22,642 bases of DNA, from the IMG/VR virus record IMGVR_UViG_3300037580_000143, positions 1 through 22,642 of that record; one strand, 5' to 3'. This document shows, in pieces, positions 1 through 7,147 of this stretch. The translations under genes and the position numbers were made by a program. The first letter of the stretch is position 1, and every line of letters starts with the position of its first letter. The notes under the pieces are model-generated. The model did no database searches and was not told the origin of the DNA. It saw nothing but the letters and a program-made list of their open reading frames with translations. Source of the DNA: a virus.

Positions 1-1455
1 GTACGCCACGTAAGGCAGTGACGGCAGGCACCCGTCCATGACCTCCACGCTCGACAATGGTATCTCTACGTCGTCGGGGCAGAAGTCTGAAGTGGTGGCC
101 AGTATCTGTGTCGGCTTTGGCTCGTTGAAGACTTGCCACGCGCGCTCGAAGAACTTGATCTTGATTTCTTCGCCGCCCCGAATGATTCGAGGGAAGCCCC
201 AGCTATTGCACGCGGTAACGATGCAACTGGTAGCAGACTTGGAACACGAACCTGACGGATGTTGCCAGATCGTGGCACTGCCCGACTGGTAGCACGCGAT
301 ATCACTATTGGCCTTGGCCATGCGGGTCAGGCCAAACTCAGCTATCGCCTCGTACACGGCCATCGCCGACGAGGTTTCTTCTACCACCAAGACCGCCCAG
401 GTTTCTTCACCCGGTAGCATGAAGACGTTGATCGCCTCATTGCGCATCTTGACGTCCACGCCACTGTCAACCCACGCGGAACCATTCCACTGCAGCAGAT
501 CGAACGTGCCCAAGTCCGCAGGGTTGTAGCAGGACTTCGCCCGCAAGAAGCCCAACTTAGGACTCAGGGGAATCGCTTTCCATCTGCGATACTCAGGGTG
601 GTAATGCACGAAGACGCGATTGCCTACCTGCGGCGGCAGGCTCGTGGTACCCATCGTGTAGTAGCACGCCACGCGGTTGAATCCGCTGCCAGTGCCGGGG
701 CAAGTCTCGCCACCAGTGGACACGCCTATGTTGTCCCAGAACTCGACTGTGACGTTCAGGAAGCCAAGGTCGTTAGATCCGGCTACGGAGATGATCTTCC
801 CCTCGCGACGCAACCCTGCCTCTTGTACGGTGTCGTGCGACACGTCCCCGTAGCACTCAGACCAGAATTCCTCATTCGGCAACATGCACACACGGCCGAG
901 CGTGTCGCTCACGTCGATCGTTGTTCCTGTCTCAACCCAGTCGCTACCATCCCATCGCAGGATCTTGCATGGAACGGTATCACCCGGCCAGAGTGGAGTC
1001 TGCAGACACTTCACCCGCAGCAGCTTGTCAGCGGCCTTCGCCAGCACGTAGTCATCCGATCCAGGTGACCCCATGATGGCAACACCCTGCCGGCCCTTGG
1101 CGATCGAGTAGGAATCCTTCTGCGTTCCCCATATCTCCCCGTTCGCTGGCGTGTCTTCCTTGGAGTAGAGCACGTACGCAGGATAGTCGTTGGTGGCGAC
1201 GCGAGCACGCTTACCGACCTCGACCTCCGCTGGTCCGTTGATCAGGAACTCGCAGATACTGTCCTCGGTCGGACGCTTAACGTCGACCACGGTCGGTCCA
1301 CCTTGGCCGCCGAACGGAGGACTGCCCTTGTCGGGTCGACTGTAGCCAACGATCTCAACGATGCCGAACGGAGGGATCGTGGACCCACCAGCGTTCTGGA
1401 TTTCAATCCAACGCTGTTGTCGCATCTCGGCGCGTGGGTCCTGAGGGTGACTCAA
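1..1455 (-). CDS. Cys-rich tail/baseplate-like protein, cut by left window edge
   Basis: I read an uninterrupted minus-strand frame of 485 codons that runs off the left edge, so the C-terminus is missing. The best start is a TTG whose last bases overlap the TGA of the upstream gene (TTGA), with AGGA about 10 nt before it. An in-frame ATG lies ten codons later (1425). The N-terminus has QRWIEIQNAGG then TIPPFGIVEI, a beta-rich opening I associate with phage tail proteins. Two related segments follow, around residues 145-204 and 303-356. Each has LxWxGSxWV, then VxMLPxEExW (CMLPNEEFW; FMLPGEETW), which suggests domain duplication. The protein has about 14 cysteines, many in the second half, unusual for a cytoplasmically assembled tail protein. 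It sits last in the visible tail operon, after the hub-like protein. Its function is inferred from position. No catalytic motif is seen. Confidence 0.72.
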   Translation of the reverse strand, partial: MSHPQDPRAEMRQQRWIEIQNAGGSTIPPFGIVEIVGYSRPDKGSPPFGGQGGPTVVDVKRPTEDSICEFLINGPAEVEVGKRARVATNDYPAYVLYSKEDTPANGEIWGTQKDSYSIAKGRQGVAIMGSPGSDDYVLAKAADKLLRVKCLQTPLWPGDTVPCKILRWDGSDWVETGTTIDVSDTLGRVCMLPNEEFWSECYGDVSHDTVQEAGLRREGKIISVAGSNDLGFLNVTVEFWDNIGVSTGGETCPGTGSGFNRVACYYTMGTTSLPPQVGNRVFVHYHPEYRRWKAIPLSPKLGFLRAKSCYNPADLGTFDLLQWNGSAWVDSGVDVKMRNEAINVFMLPGEETWAVLVVEETSSAMAVYEAIAEFGLTRMAKANSDIACYQSGSATIWQHPSGSCSKSATSCIVTACNSWGFPRIIRGGEEIKIKFFERAWQVFNEPKPTQILATTSDFCPDDVEIPLSSVEVMDGCLPSLPYVAY

Positions 1456-3008
1456 GAGAACAACATCCTATTCGCGAGGTGGTTGGATCTCTGCTGACGA
1501 CGATGCTCGGAGTAAGCCTTGGTATGAATATCGAACTCCATGTGACATGACGCCCGTGTCGAGGCCGCACGGTCAGCGTAACAGCGCCATCGAATCTGTG
1601 CGATCTTGCCGCTTAACTTAATGGCACGCAATCCCTCCTGCCAGAAGTCGCAGGCTTCCTGACCGTCGTAGGTGCCGATGATAGCATCGCGGATGCGCTC
1701 CAACTCCTGCTGAGTCTCCGACGCTGTCCCGCCTGTTGGGCTCTCCCAGGCAGGGTCAATGATGTCCGTGGCCGTGAGGTAATCGAACCGGTCAACGCGA
1801 TCCTTGGTCGTGTACGTCACGCTTGGGATGTTGGCCGCCGACTCCATCACCACCGGGTTGCCGTCAGGATCGGTCAGCTCAAACGACGTGTAGAGGTCCA
1901 GTATCGGCTCCTTCGGGTTGTTCTCCTCGTCGAGCATGATCACAGGGTATTCAAACTTGACCAACTGCGCCTCAACGTCGATCTCGAACGGACCCGGAAA
2001 CCACGCGTCGGTCACGTTCTCAGGCCACATTGTGTAAGGGTAGAACGTACCCTTGACCCTCGGAGGTGCGCAGTAGAACTCACCCGTTGACCCCTCCATG
2101 ATCTCAGCCGTTATCGTGCGCAACTTGATCTGCTTCACCGAATCGATCGACACGCCAGCTATGGACTCGGGAGGGACGATCTCGAACCAACGCCACACCG
2201 TATCGAGCGCGTTGTGACGCTTGTCAGGCGGCACGTCAGTCAGCGTGGTTGGCCACTGTGACTCCCAGCCACCGGATGGCAGGTAGCTGAGAAGGTCGAT
2301 CTCCTCACGGTCGCCGCTGGCTTCAACGCCAACAGCCTTGAGCCTCAACTTCTGCTGAATGATAGTCGACCCTGATATCACCCTCTCACGCTTAGGCTTG
2401 ACCGTCAACCCGTACAGATACGTGCTGTGCAGATCATGCGACGTGGTGCCGATATTATCGCCCTTGCCGATAGCCTCAACGGCCGGCACGTCGCCCTTGA
2501 GCATGACAGCACATCCAAAGCGTTCAGCCAAGTGACCGAGTTCCAGGCTGGCACGCGACTCACTCCAGTTGACGTAAGGGAACACGTCGGGGATGTAGGT
2601 GAGTTCAAACGGGCTCTCTCCAAGTGCATTGAACAGAAGCGTCAGAAGTTCCTTGAGCGTCTTCTTGTTAGCCGGGTCAAGCGAACCATCGCACCGACGC
2701 TTGTTGTACTCACCACTGATGGTTGGGTAACGCCAACGCCAGCGGCGGTCAAAGATTTGCACGGACCAGACATGACCCTTGCGAAACTTGTGGATGCGCA
2801 GGGTGGTTGGAGATATCGCACATTCCTTCAGAGACACCACCTTGCCCTGAAATCTGAAATCCAATTGACCAACAGCTTTTGGCAAGGTCTTCATCGGAAT
2901 CATCGTGATGATTGCGCTGCTCGGCTCGATGCCCCACGACATCGTCATCTCACCACCGATGATGTGGTCGTTGGGAATAGTCGAGAAGGTAACTAGACCT
3001 TGATCCAT
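1452..3008 (-). CDS. Putative tail hub/baseplate-type structural protein (518 aa)
   Basis: This long beta-rich protein lies at the distal end of the tail cluster. The N-terminal 100 residues alternate short hydrophobic strands with basic and aromatic residues, including IFDRRWRWRYPTISGEYN near 85-102. That pattern, followed by a helical LKELLTLLFNALGE stretch near 117-130, resembles the entry domains of tail hub or tail-associated proteins. The middle and C-terminal parts are acidic and strand-rich, and the last 40 residues are basic. I see no lysozyme or peptidase motif. The start is an ATG with a weak AGG two bases upstream. The stop overlaps the TTG start proposed for the next gene. The role as hub or baseplate component is inferred from position and composition. 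It could also be a receptor-binding adaptor. Confidence 0.7.
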   Translation of the reverse strand: MDQGLVTFSTIPNDHIIGGEMTMSWGIEPSSAIITMIPMKTLPKAVGQLDFRFQGKVVSLKECAISPTTLRIHKFRKGHVWSVQIFDRRWRWRYPTISGEYNKRRCDGSLDPANKKTLKELLTLLFNALGESPFELTYIPDVFPYVNWSESRASLELGHLAERFGCAVMLKGDVPAVEAIGKGDNIGTTSHDLHSTYLYGLTVKPKRERVISGSTIIQQKLRLKAVGVEASGDREEIDLLSYLPSGGWESQWPTTLTDVPPDKRHNALDTVWRWFEIVPPESIAGVSIDSVKQIKLRTITAEIMEGSTGEFYCAPPRVKGTFYPYTMWPENVTDAWFPGPFEIDVEAQLVKFEYPVIMLDEENNPKEPILDLYTSFELTDPDGNPVVMESAANIPSVTYTTKDRVDRFDYLTATDIIDPAWESPTGGTASETQQELERIRDAIIGTYDGQEACDFWQEGLRAIKLSGKIAQIRWRCYADRAASTRASCHMEFDIHTKAYSEHRRQQRSNHLANRMLFS

Positions 3009-3031
3009 AACCTGAACGCGTCCCTAAGAGT

Positions 3032-4390
3032 TTACGAGAGGGAGTACGTACGATCGGGACCGACGTCCATCGTTCCACTCCCTGATGCCAAGTTGAAGCC
3101 GTTGGCCTTGATCCCACCACTGAACGTGACCACCGAATGAGGATCCTTGATACTGCCACCGTCAAACAGGTTGACCACGTTGGTCACGGTCACTGTCCTG
3201 ATGTCGCCTGATCGATCCCACGTCGCACCAGCTTGCACCTTCAGCGTCGTGATTGTTCCGCTGCTGTTGTACTTGCAGGTGGAACTCGGACGCAAGTCGA
3301 TGCTGGCATGCGCCGTCGTACCATACACGGTGAGCACCCCGGTACCACTGACCACAATCGTTCCGCTGCTGGTCGTGCTGTCAATGGACAGCGTGCCGCC
3401 GTTCTGTTCGATCGCCGCGTTGGTGATGTCAACGCCACCTCCGCAGATCACAGTGGCGTTACCCGTCTCACCGTCACCAACTCGAAGCGTGGCGATGTGA
3501 GCCGCTTCACCCTCAAAAAAGGAAATGCCAAGGTCGCCTTGAGGGATGTTGAACACGTTGGTTGTACTCGTACCAAGGAACAAGCACGTTGGCTGACCGG
3601 TGATCAGGCGTGTGCCAGATCCATACTGGTTCCAGATCACAACACAGTCGGCCGCGTTGATCCGAACAAGCTTGGATCCAACTCCTACTTCACCACCTTC
3701 CAGGTCGATCGTTGTGACTGCGGTGCCAACGTCGCTCGACCACAGCCAGTATTTCGCTCGATACTCAGGATATGGCTTGGAGGTGGTGTCTTCGTTCGTC
3801 TGAGCCAGTCCGATCTTGCCGGTGTAGTTCCGAGTCTTGATGAACTGCGACGGCTGGATCAACAGGGCACCGAGATTGAATACCGCGTCGATCGCACCCT
3901 CGTCAAAGATGACCACGTCGTCATCGACTGGGAGAGTGTCGCTGGACCAGTTGTCAGCGTTGTTAATGTGATGCGGACCAGTGGCGGCGGTCGCGGTTGC
4001 CTCAACGGATGTTCCGCTACCGGCCGTCACTTCAACCACTGACATCGTGAACGGCTTGTCACTGTATCCAGTCTGGCCACCTGTCACGGTGACTACACTG
4101 CCGCTGACCGTTGCAATCAGCTCATCAAACTGATTAAGCCCCTGCCCGCCGCTGTCAGCGATTGTTGGAGATACTGTCGCCGTGGTGTCTGTCACGGTTG
4201 AACCATTGATCGCCTGCGAAAGCGTGGTGGCAACCTGCGCAGTGGTCGTATTGGCACCGATCGTTACGACGAGGTCAATCCCGTCAATGGTGATCGTGCA
4301 GGTATCTGACGTTGCCCAAGTGTTGGCGATAGTGATGGTATCGACCTGTCGGACAGCCTTGGCTTTTCCTAGCCATCTGCGATTGGCCAT
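3032..4390 (-). CDS. Beta-rich virion protein, probable tail fibre or tip component (452 aa)
   Basis: It begins MANRRWLGKAKAVRQVDT, an opening I recall from virion proteins of uncultured and planctomycete-associated phages (recollection, not a search). Residues about 15-135 are Thr/Val-rich and look like an immunoglobulin-like domain (TITIDGIDLVVTIGANTTTA). The segment near 140-155 reads GPHHINNADNWSSDTLP, followed by VDDDVVIFDEG. From there to the C-terminus short Gly/Thr/Ile strands repeat (IVVSGTGVLTVYGTTAH; ITTLKVQAG; TVTVTNVVNLFDG), as in a right-handed parallel beta-helix of a tailspike or fibre. No catalytic residues for a glycan lyase are recognisable. GGAG six bases before the ATG supports the start. 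It lies between two tail proteins in one operon. Structural is fairly sure; fibre or spike is inference. Confidence 0.72.
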   Translation of the reverse strand: MANRRWLGKAKAVRQVDTITIANTWATSDTCTITIDGIDLVVTIGANTTTAQVATTLSQAINGSTVTDTTATVSPTIADSGGQGLNQFDELIATVSGSVVTVTGGQTGYSDKPFTMSVVEVTAGSGTSVEATATAATGPHHINNADNWSSDTLPVDDDVVIFDEGAIDAVFNLGALLIQPSQFIKTRNYTGKIGLAQTNEDTTSKPYPEYRAKYWLWSSDVGTAVTTIDLEGGEVGVGSKLVRINAADCVVIWNQYGSGTRLITGQPTCLFLGTSTTNVFNIPQGDLGISFFEGEAAHIATLRVGDGETGNATVICGGGVDITNAAIEQNGGTLSIDSTTSSGTIVVSGTGVLTVYGTTAHASIDLRPSSTCKYNSSGTITTLKVQAGATWDRSGDIRTVTVTNVVNLFDGGSIKDPHSVVTFSGGIKANGFNLASGSGTMDVGPDRTYSLS

Positions 4391-4402
4391 GAGTAACTCC
4401 GA

Positions 4403-5167
4403 TCAATGTTGAGTTGGTATGTAATCCCGTTTGACGTTGGACGTCATTCGGTAGAGCCATCGCATCGTGTAATGGCTGTATTTGCGACCCCGAAACACTG
4501 GCCCGATGCGTTCGAGTTCCATCGCCTCGCTGTGGTTTTCGGTTGGTGACACAGGGGGAGGTACACGAATCTCTGGCCACCCCTCGTACCCAGTCACAAA
4601 ACCAGACTGAACGATGTGCTGAATCTGAAACTGTGAGAATAGCTGAACGCGGGCTGGTCCACGCTGGACGACAATGTGTTTCCATGTAGGGCCAGCATCG
4701 CCGACGTTGTGAATCTCGTCATGGTAGGCGAGGATCTGGGAATCAACCTCGGCGTAGATCGCACCGAACGTGATCGAGAACTTCCTGAACGTGGCGTACT
4801 CGGCAGGGTCACCAGTCGGCCACGATCTGGCGAGGATCTGCACGCCCGTCATGTTATTTCCCGTGACTCCAGCCTCAAGGAGTGCATGCCTAGTCAGCGT
4901 GCCGTTGTCCTCGAACAGACCAACGTCCTTGTGGTCGTACGCGTAGGCAGTGATGAGGTCTTGGATCTTCTCGGATAGCAGTGACTGCGAAGTCTGAGGA
5001 GTGGTTGCCGTCGTATTCTGTAACTCACCGTCGACCGTCATTCGATACAAAGTCTCGAACCGCAGGTTGCGTCCACCCGGCCCGCTGCTGAAGCGCGGAA
5101 TCTGCTCGAAGCTCCGTAGTTGAACCTCGTCGTTCGGGTGCTGATGTGAACCGTATCGGAAGAACAT
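4403..5167 (-). CDS. Tail structural protein of unknown role (254 aa)
   Basis: The ATG overlaps the stop of the upstream gene (TAATG), so translation is probably coupled. The N-terminus MFFRYGSHQHPNDEVQL, then LYRMTVDGELQ and a helix with SEKIQDLITAYAYD (about residues 65-80), followed by GATGNN-like and YATFRKFSITFGAIYAE strands (about 125-140), matches a type of phage tail protein I have seen beside tail tube genes: one beta domain interrupted by a helix that indexes a position-dependent insertion. The C-terminal 60 residues are basic and aromatic (RGRKYSHYTMRWLYRMTS). No enzymatic motif is visible. Given its place between the tail tube and the hub-like protein it may be a distal-tail or tail-tube-cap component. 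That is inference. Confidence 0.68.
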   Translation of the reverse strand: MFFRYGSHQHPNDEVQLRSFEQIPRFSSGPGGRNLRFETLYRMTVDGELQNTTATTPQTSQSLLSEKIQDLITAYAYDHKDVGLFEDNGTLTRHALLEAGVTGNNMTGVQILARSWPTGDPAEYATFRKFSITFGAIYAEVDSQILAYHDEIHNVGDAGPTWKHIVVQRGPARVQLFSQFQIQHIVQSGFVTGYEGWPEIRVPPPVSPTENHSEAMELERIGPVFRGRKYSHYTMRWLYRMTSNVKRDYIPTQH

Positions 5168-5877
5168 TAGTAATTAACATCGGTGAGAGTATTCCTACCG
5201 CGCTCCAAACCCACCGTGAGGTCGTGGAGCGTGCGGTAGTCTGAAGCGAGATCGATCCCAACTAAGGCATTGAATCGTGACTGCGAGGACCGACTGTCAC
5301 GCTGGACCATCGATTGGAGAGTCTGCTCTGTGATCAGGTCATTGCGAACCGGGTCAAACTGTGCCTGTGTCGCAAGCATCTCACGAGCGCGCCCGTCTTG
5401 ACCGTAAGGGTCACGGGAAGAGAAGCCGCTGCCAGCCATGTCGGGCCGCGTCAGCGATGGTTCTTCCAGAAACACCTGACGCTCTGGCTGACGAGGGTAA
5501 TCTGGTACTTCTAGTGGCGCTGGCTCTTGTCGCCATGTTTGTTCCTGAGCACCCGCCGCTGGTGTGTGTGGCGAAGGCAACGGAATCTCGGTCGGCACCA
5601 CACCCGCGCCCGCCTGGGGTGCGTGAGCACTTGGTGATACGGAACGTACAGGTTCTTGAAGTTCGGCAAATGTGCTAACAGGAGGTCGAGGGGGTTCATT
5701 CAATGGTGCCTGCTGAGTTGGTTGCGGTTGCTCAAATACACTGCCTGCCTCCATCAGATCGACCTCTGGTGTTTGTGGAGGTGGCGCAGCGGCAGTGATC
5801 TGCTGGTTGATAGCAGAGCGAAGTATCTGCGCGATCTTACCGCTCAGTTTTTGTTCGAGTTCGTTAATTTCATCCAT
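5167..5877 (-). CDS. Pro/Gln-rich hypothetical tail-region protein (236 aa)
   Basis: It starts with an amphipathic acidic helix (MDEINELEQKLSGKIAQILR), then about 140 residues of low-complexity Pro/Ala/Glu/Gln that should be disordered. A compact C-terminal segment follows (about 165-236) containing QAQFDPVRNDLITEQTL and FNALVGIDLASDYRTLHDL. The architecture of helix, disordered linker and folded tail is typical of assembly chaperones or connectors rather than enzymes. It occupies the slot just downstream of the tail tube gene where siphoviruses usually encode tail assembly chaperones, but no slippery-sequence fusion to a second frame was recognised. The start has only a weak TAAGAA upstream. 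Function unknown. Confidence 0.66.
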   Translation of the reverse strand: MDEINELEQKLSGKIAQILRSAINQQITAAAPPPQTPEVDLMEAGSVFEQPQPTQQAPLNEPPRPPVSTFAELQEPVRSVSPSAHAPQAGAGVVPTEIPLPSPHTPAAGAQEQTWRQEPAPLEVPDYPRQPERQVFLEEPSLTRPDMAGSGFSSRDPYGQDGRAREMLATQAQFDPVRNDLITEQTLQSMVQRDSRSSQSRFNALVGIDLASDYRTLHDLTVGLERGRNTLTDVNY

Positions 5878-5883
5878 TGGTTC

Positions 5884-6825
5884 TTACGCGGTGTTGTCGT
5901 TGGTTACAACGAGTTCATTCGTCGACCCGACCTTACGGGCTTGGGCGTTTACGATCAACGGGACTTCTTGCTTGCCGTTGATGATTGGCGTCTCAATAGG
6001 CCACTGAAGCACGCCGAAAGTGAATAAGGTCGACTTGGTAGATGTCGTGAATTTAACCGTCGCCGTAGCCCCTGCCAGCGTGATGTTGTAGAGAGCTACG
6101 TTGCCTGAGTTCCAAGGCACCTGCGCACGGAACCCGATGTCGCGGTCACGAGGGATAAGCGAGTGAGGAACCAACGAGTTGACGTATCGAGCATAGATGT
6201 GATTGTCCCCGTAGATCATGAAGTTTTCGATGATCCGGGCTCCACCTTGGAGCGTGACAGCGGCGTCGCAGTCGGCGAACTGGTAGTACGTGCCAGTGTC
6301 CAGCGATGGAGCTGATCCAGGCCACGAGGTGCCCTTGGCGCTATCGCTGCCGATGATGTAGAGCCTGAGCATCAGCATGTCAGGTTCGCCGCGTTCGAGC
6401 AGTTCAGGTGCGCGACTACGCAACACCCACCGATCGACACAGCAGTTCTTGAACTCGAACGTGTCGTAGTCCATGTCGATCAGGATGCCGAAATACGGTT
6501 GCAGCTCAGTGAGCGAATGCACATCCCCCGACACGCTGTCACCGATCATGTGCGGCAGAAAGTCGGCGAACTGCTGGGAGCTGACCATCATGTCGATGTG
6601 GCCGGTGAAGTAGCTTGGGCCGTACCTCGCACGCTCGGAGCGATGCGAGCGACTGCCTGTGATGCCGTTGTCGGCACCAATGACGCGACCTGTCTCCTTC
6701 ATCGTGACGCTCGCGTACTCGATGATGGTTCCGTTTCCGGTGGAGTAGTCATGTGTATCGGTATCACCAGCCGCACTGATGATGACCTTGGTAAAAACGC
6801 CTTGTGAGTGTGATCCGGCCGTCAT
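5884..6825 (-). CDS. Major tail tube protein (313 aa)
   Basis: This is probably the subunit that polymerises into the tail tube of a long non-contractile tail. The N-terminal half contains TGSRSHRSERARYGPSYFTG followed by a hydrophobic strand (HIDMMVSS) and QFADFLPHMIGD (about residues 55-95), then LQPYFGILIDMDYDTFEFKNC. This matches the order I know for the Phage_tube_2-type family: a SRSH..ER element, a TG.I strand, a xxLLPxILG helix and a PYF...D strand. The second half repeats a strand pattern (FMIYGDNHIYARYVNS, LIPRDRDIGFRAQVPW) expected of a tube beta-sandwich. GGGAG seven bases before the ATG fixes the start. Neighbours are a repeat protein upstream and a Pro-rich protein downstream. 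The tail tube call is strong by family resemblance but has not been checked by search. Confidence 0.82.
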   Translation of the reverse strand: MTAGSHSQGVFTKVIISAAGDTDTHDYSTGNGTIIEYASVTMKETGRVIGADNGITGSRSHRSERARYGPSYFTGHIDMMVSSQQFADFLPHMIGDSVSGDVHSLTELQPYFGILIDMDYDTFEFKNCCVDRWVLRSRAPELLERGEPDMLMLRLYIIGSDSAKGTSWPGSAPSLDTGTYYQFADCDAAVTLQGGARIIENFMIYGDNHIYARYVNSLVPHSLIPRDRDIGFRAQVPWNSGNVALYNITLAGATATVKFTTSTKSTLFTFGVLQWPIETPIINGKQEVPLIVNAQARKVGSTNELVVTNDNTA

Positions 6826-6829
6826 TGGT

Positions 6830-7147
6830 TTACTCCCTGTTTGGAGTCCCTGGAGATTGCGGGGTATAGTCTACAGTCTTTCCCTTACTTCTGGGAACGT
6901 AACTCGCAGAAAGGCTCGTCACGCTTGGGGTGTATCCGGCCGCTTGGCCCTTAGTTAACGGCCGGTAGTCAATACTTGCACCCTTGCTTGAAGCGTTGTA
7001 ATCACTCGAATGGCCGGTGGTTCTCGGAATGTAGCGGGTGATAACGACGTTGGCGATGAGAACAGATGCTGAACCACGGAACACACCGCTAGCGAACACG
7101 TTCGCCGCGAATGTCTTGGCCTCGAATGTGTCTTTTGCACTAGCCAT
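6830..7147 (-). CDS. Small tail protein with six 11-residue tyrosine repeats (105 aa)
   Basis: The start codon lies inside the end of the fibre-like gene (ATGGCTAG overlap), so it is translationally coupled. Residues 1-37 are FEAKTFAANVFASGVFRG followed by a hydrophobic VLIANVVIT strand, like short tail or decoration N-termini. From residue 39 a strict 11-residue period begins. Tyr falls at 39, 50, 61, 72, 83 and 94, with consensus Y-x-P-x-[ST]-K-G-x-x-x-D (for example YVPRSKGKTVD and YRPLTKGQAAG). Copies have diverged, and the fourth lacks Lys and Gly. Such short Tyr/Pro/Lys repeats should form an extended or beta structure exposed on the virion. The role is unknown. Its place between fibre and tail tube suggests a tail-surface or linker protein. 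Confidence 0.72.
   Translation of the reverse strand: MASAKDTFEAKTFAANVFASGVFRGSASVLIANVVITRYIPRTTGHSSDYNASSKGASIDYRPLTKGQAAGYTPSVTSLSASYVPRSKGKTVDYTPQSPGTPNRE

Noticed and set aside
3233-4042. 269-aa plus-strand ORF
   Set aside because: Lies entirely antisense to the beta-rich 452-aa gene. Its translation is Arg/Asp/Gly-biased without domains and has no ribosome site. It is a shadow of the GC-rich coding strand.
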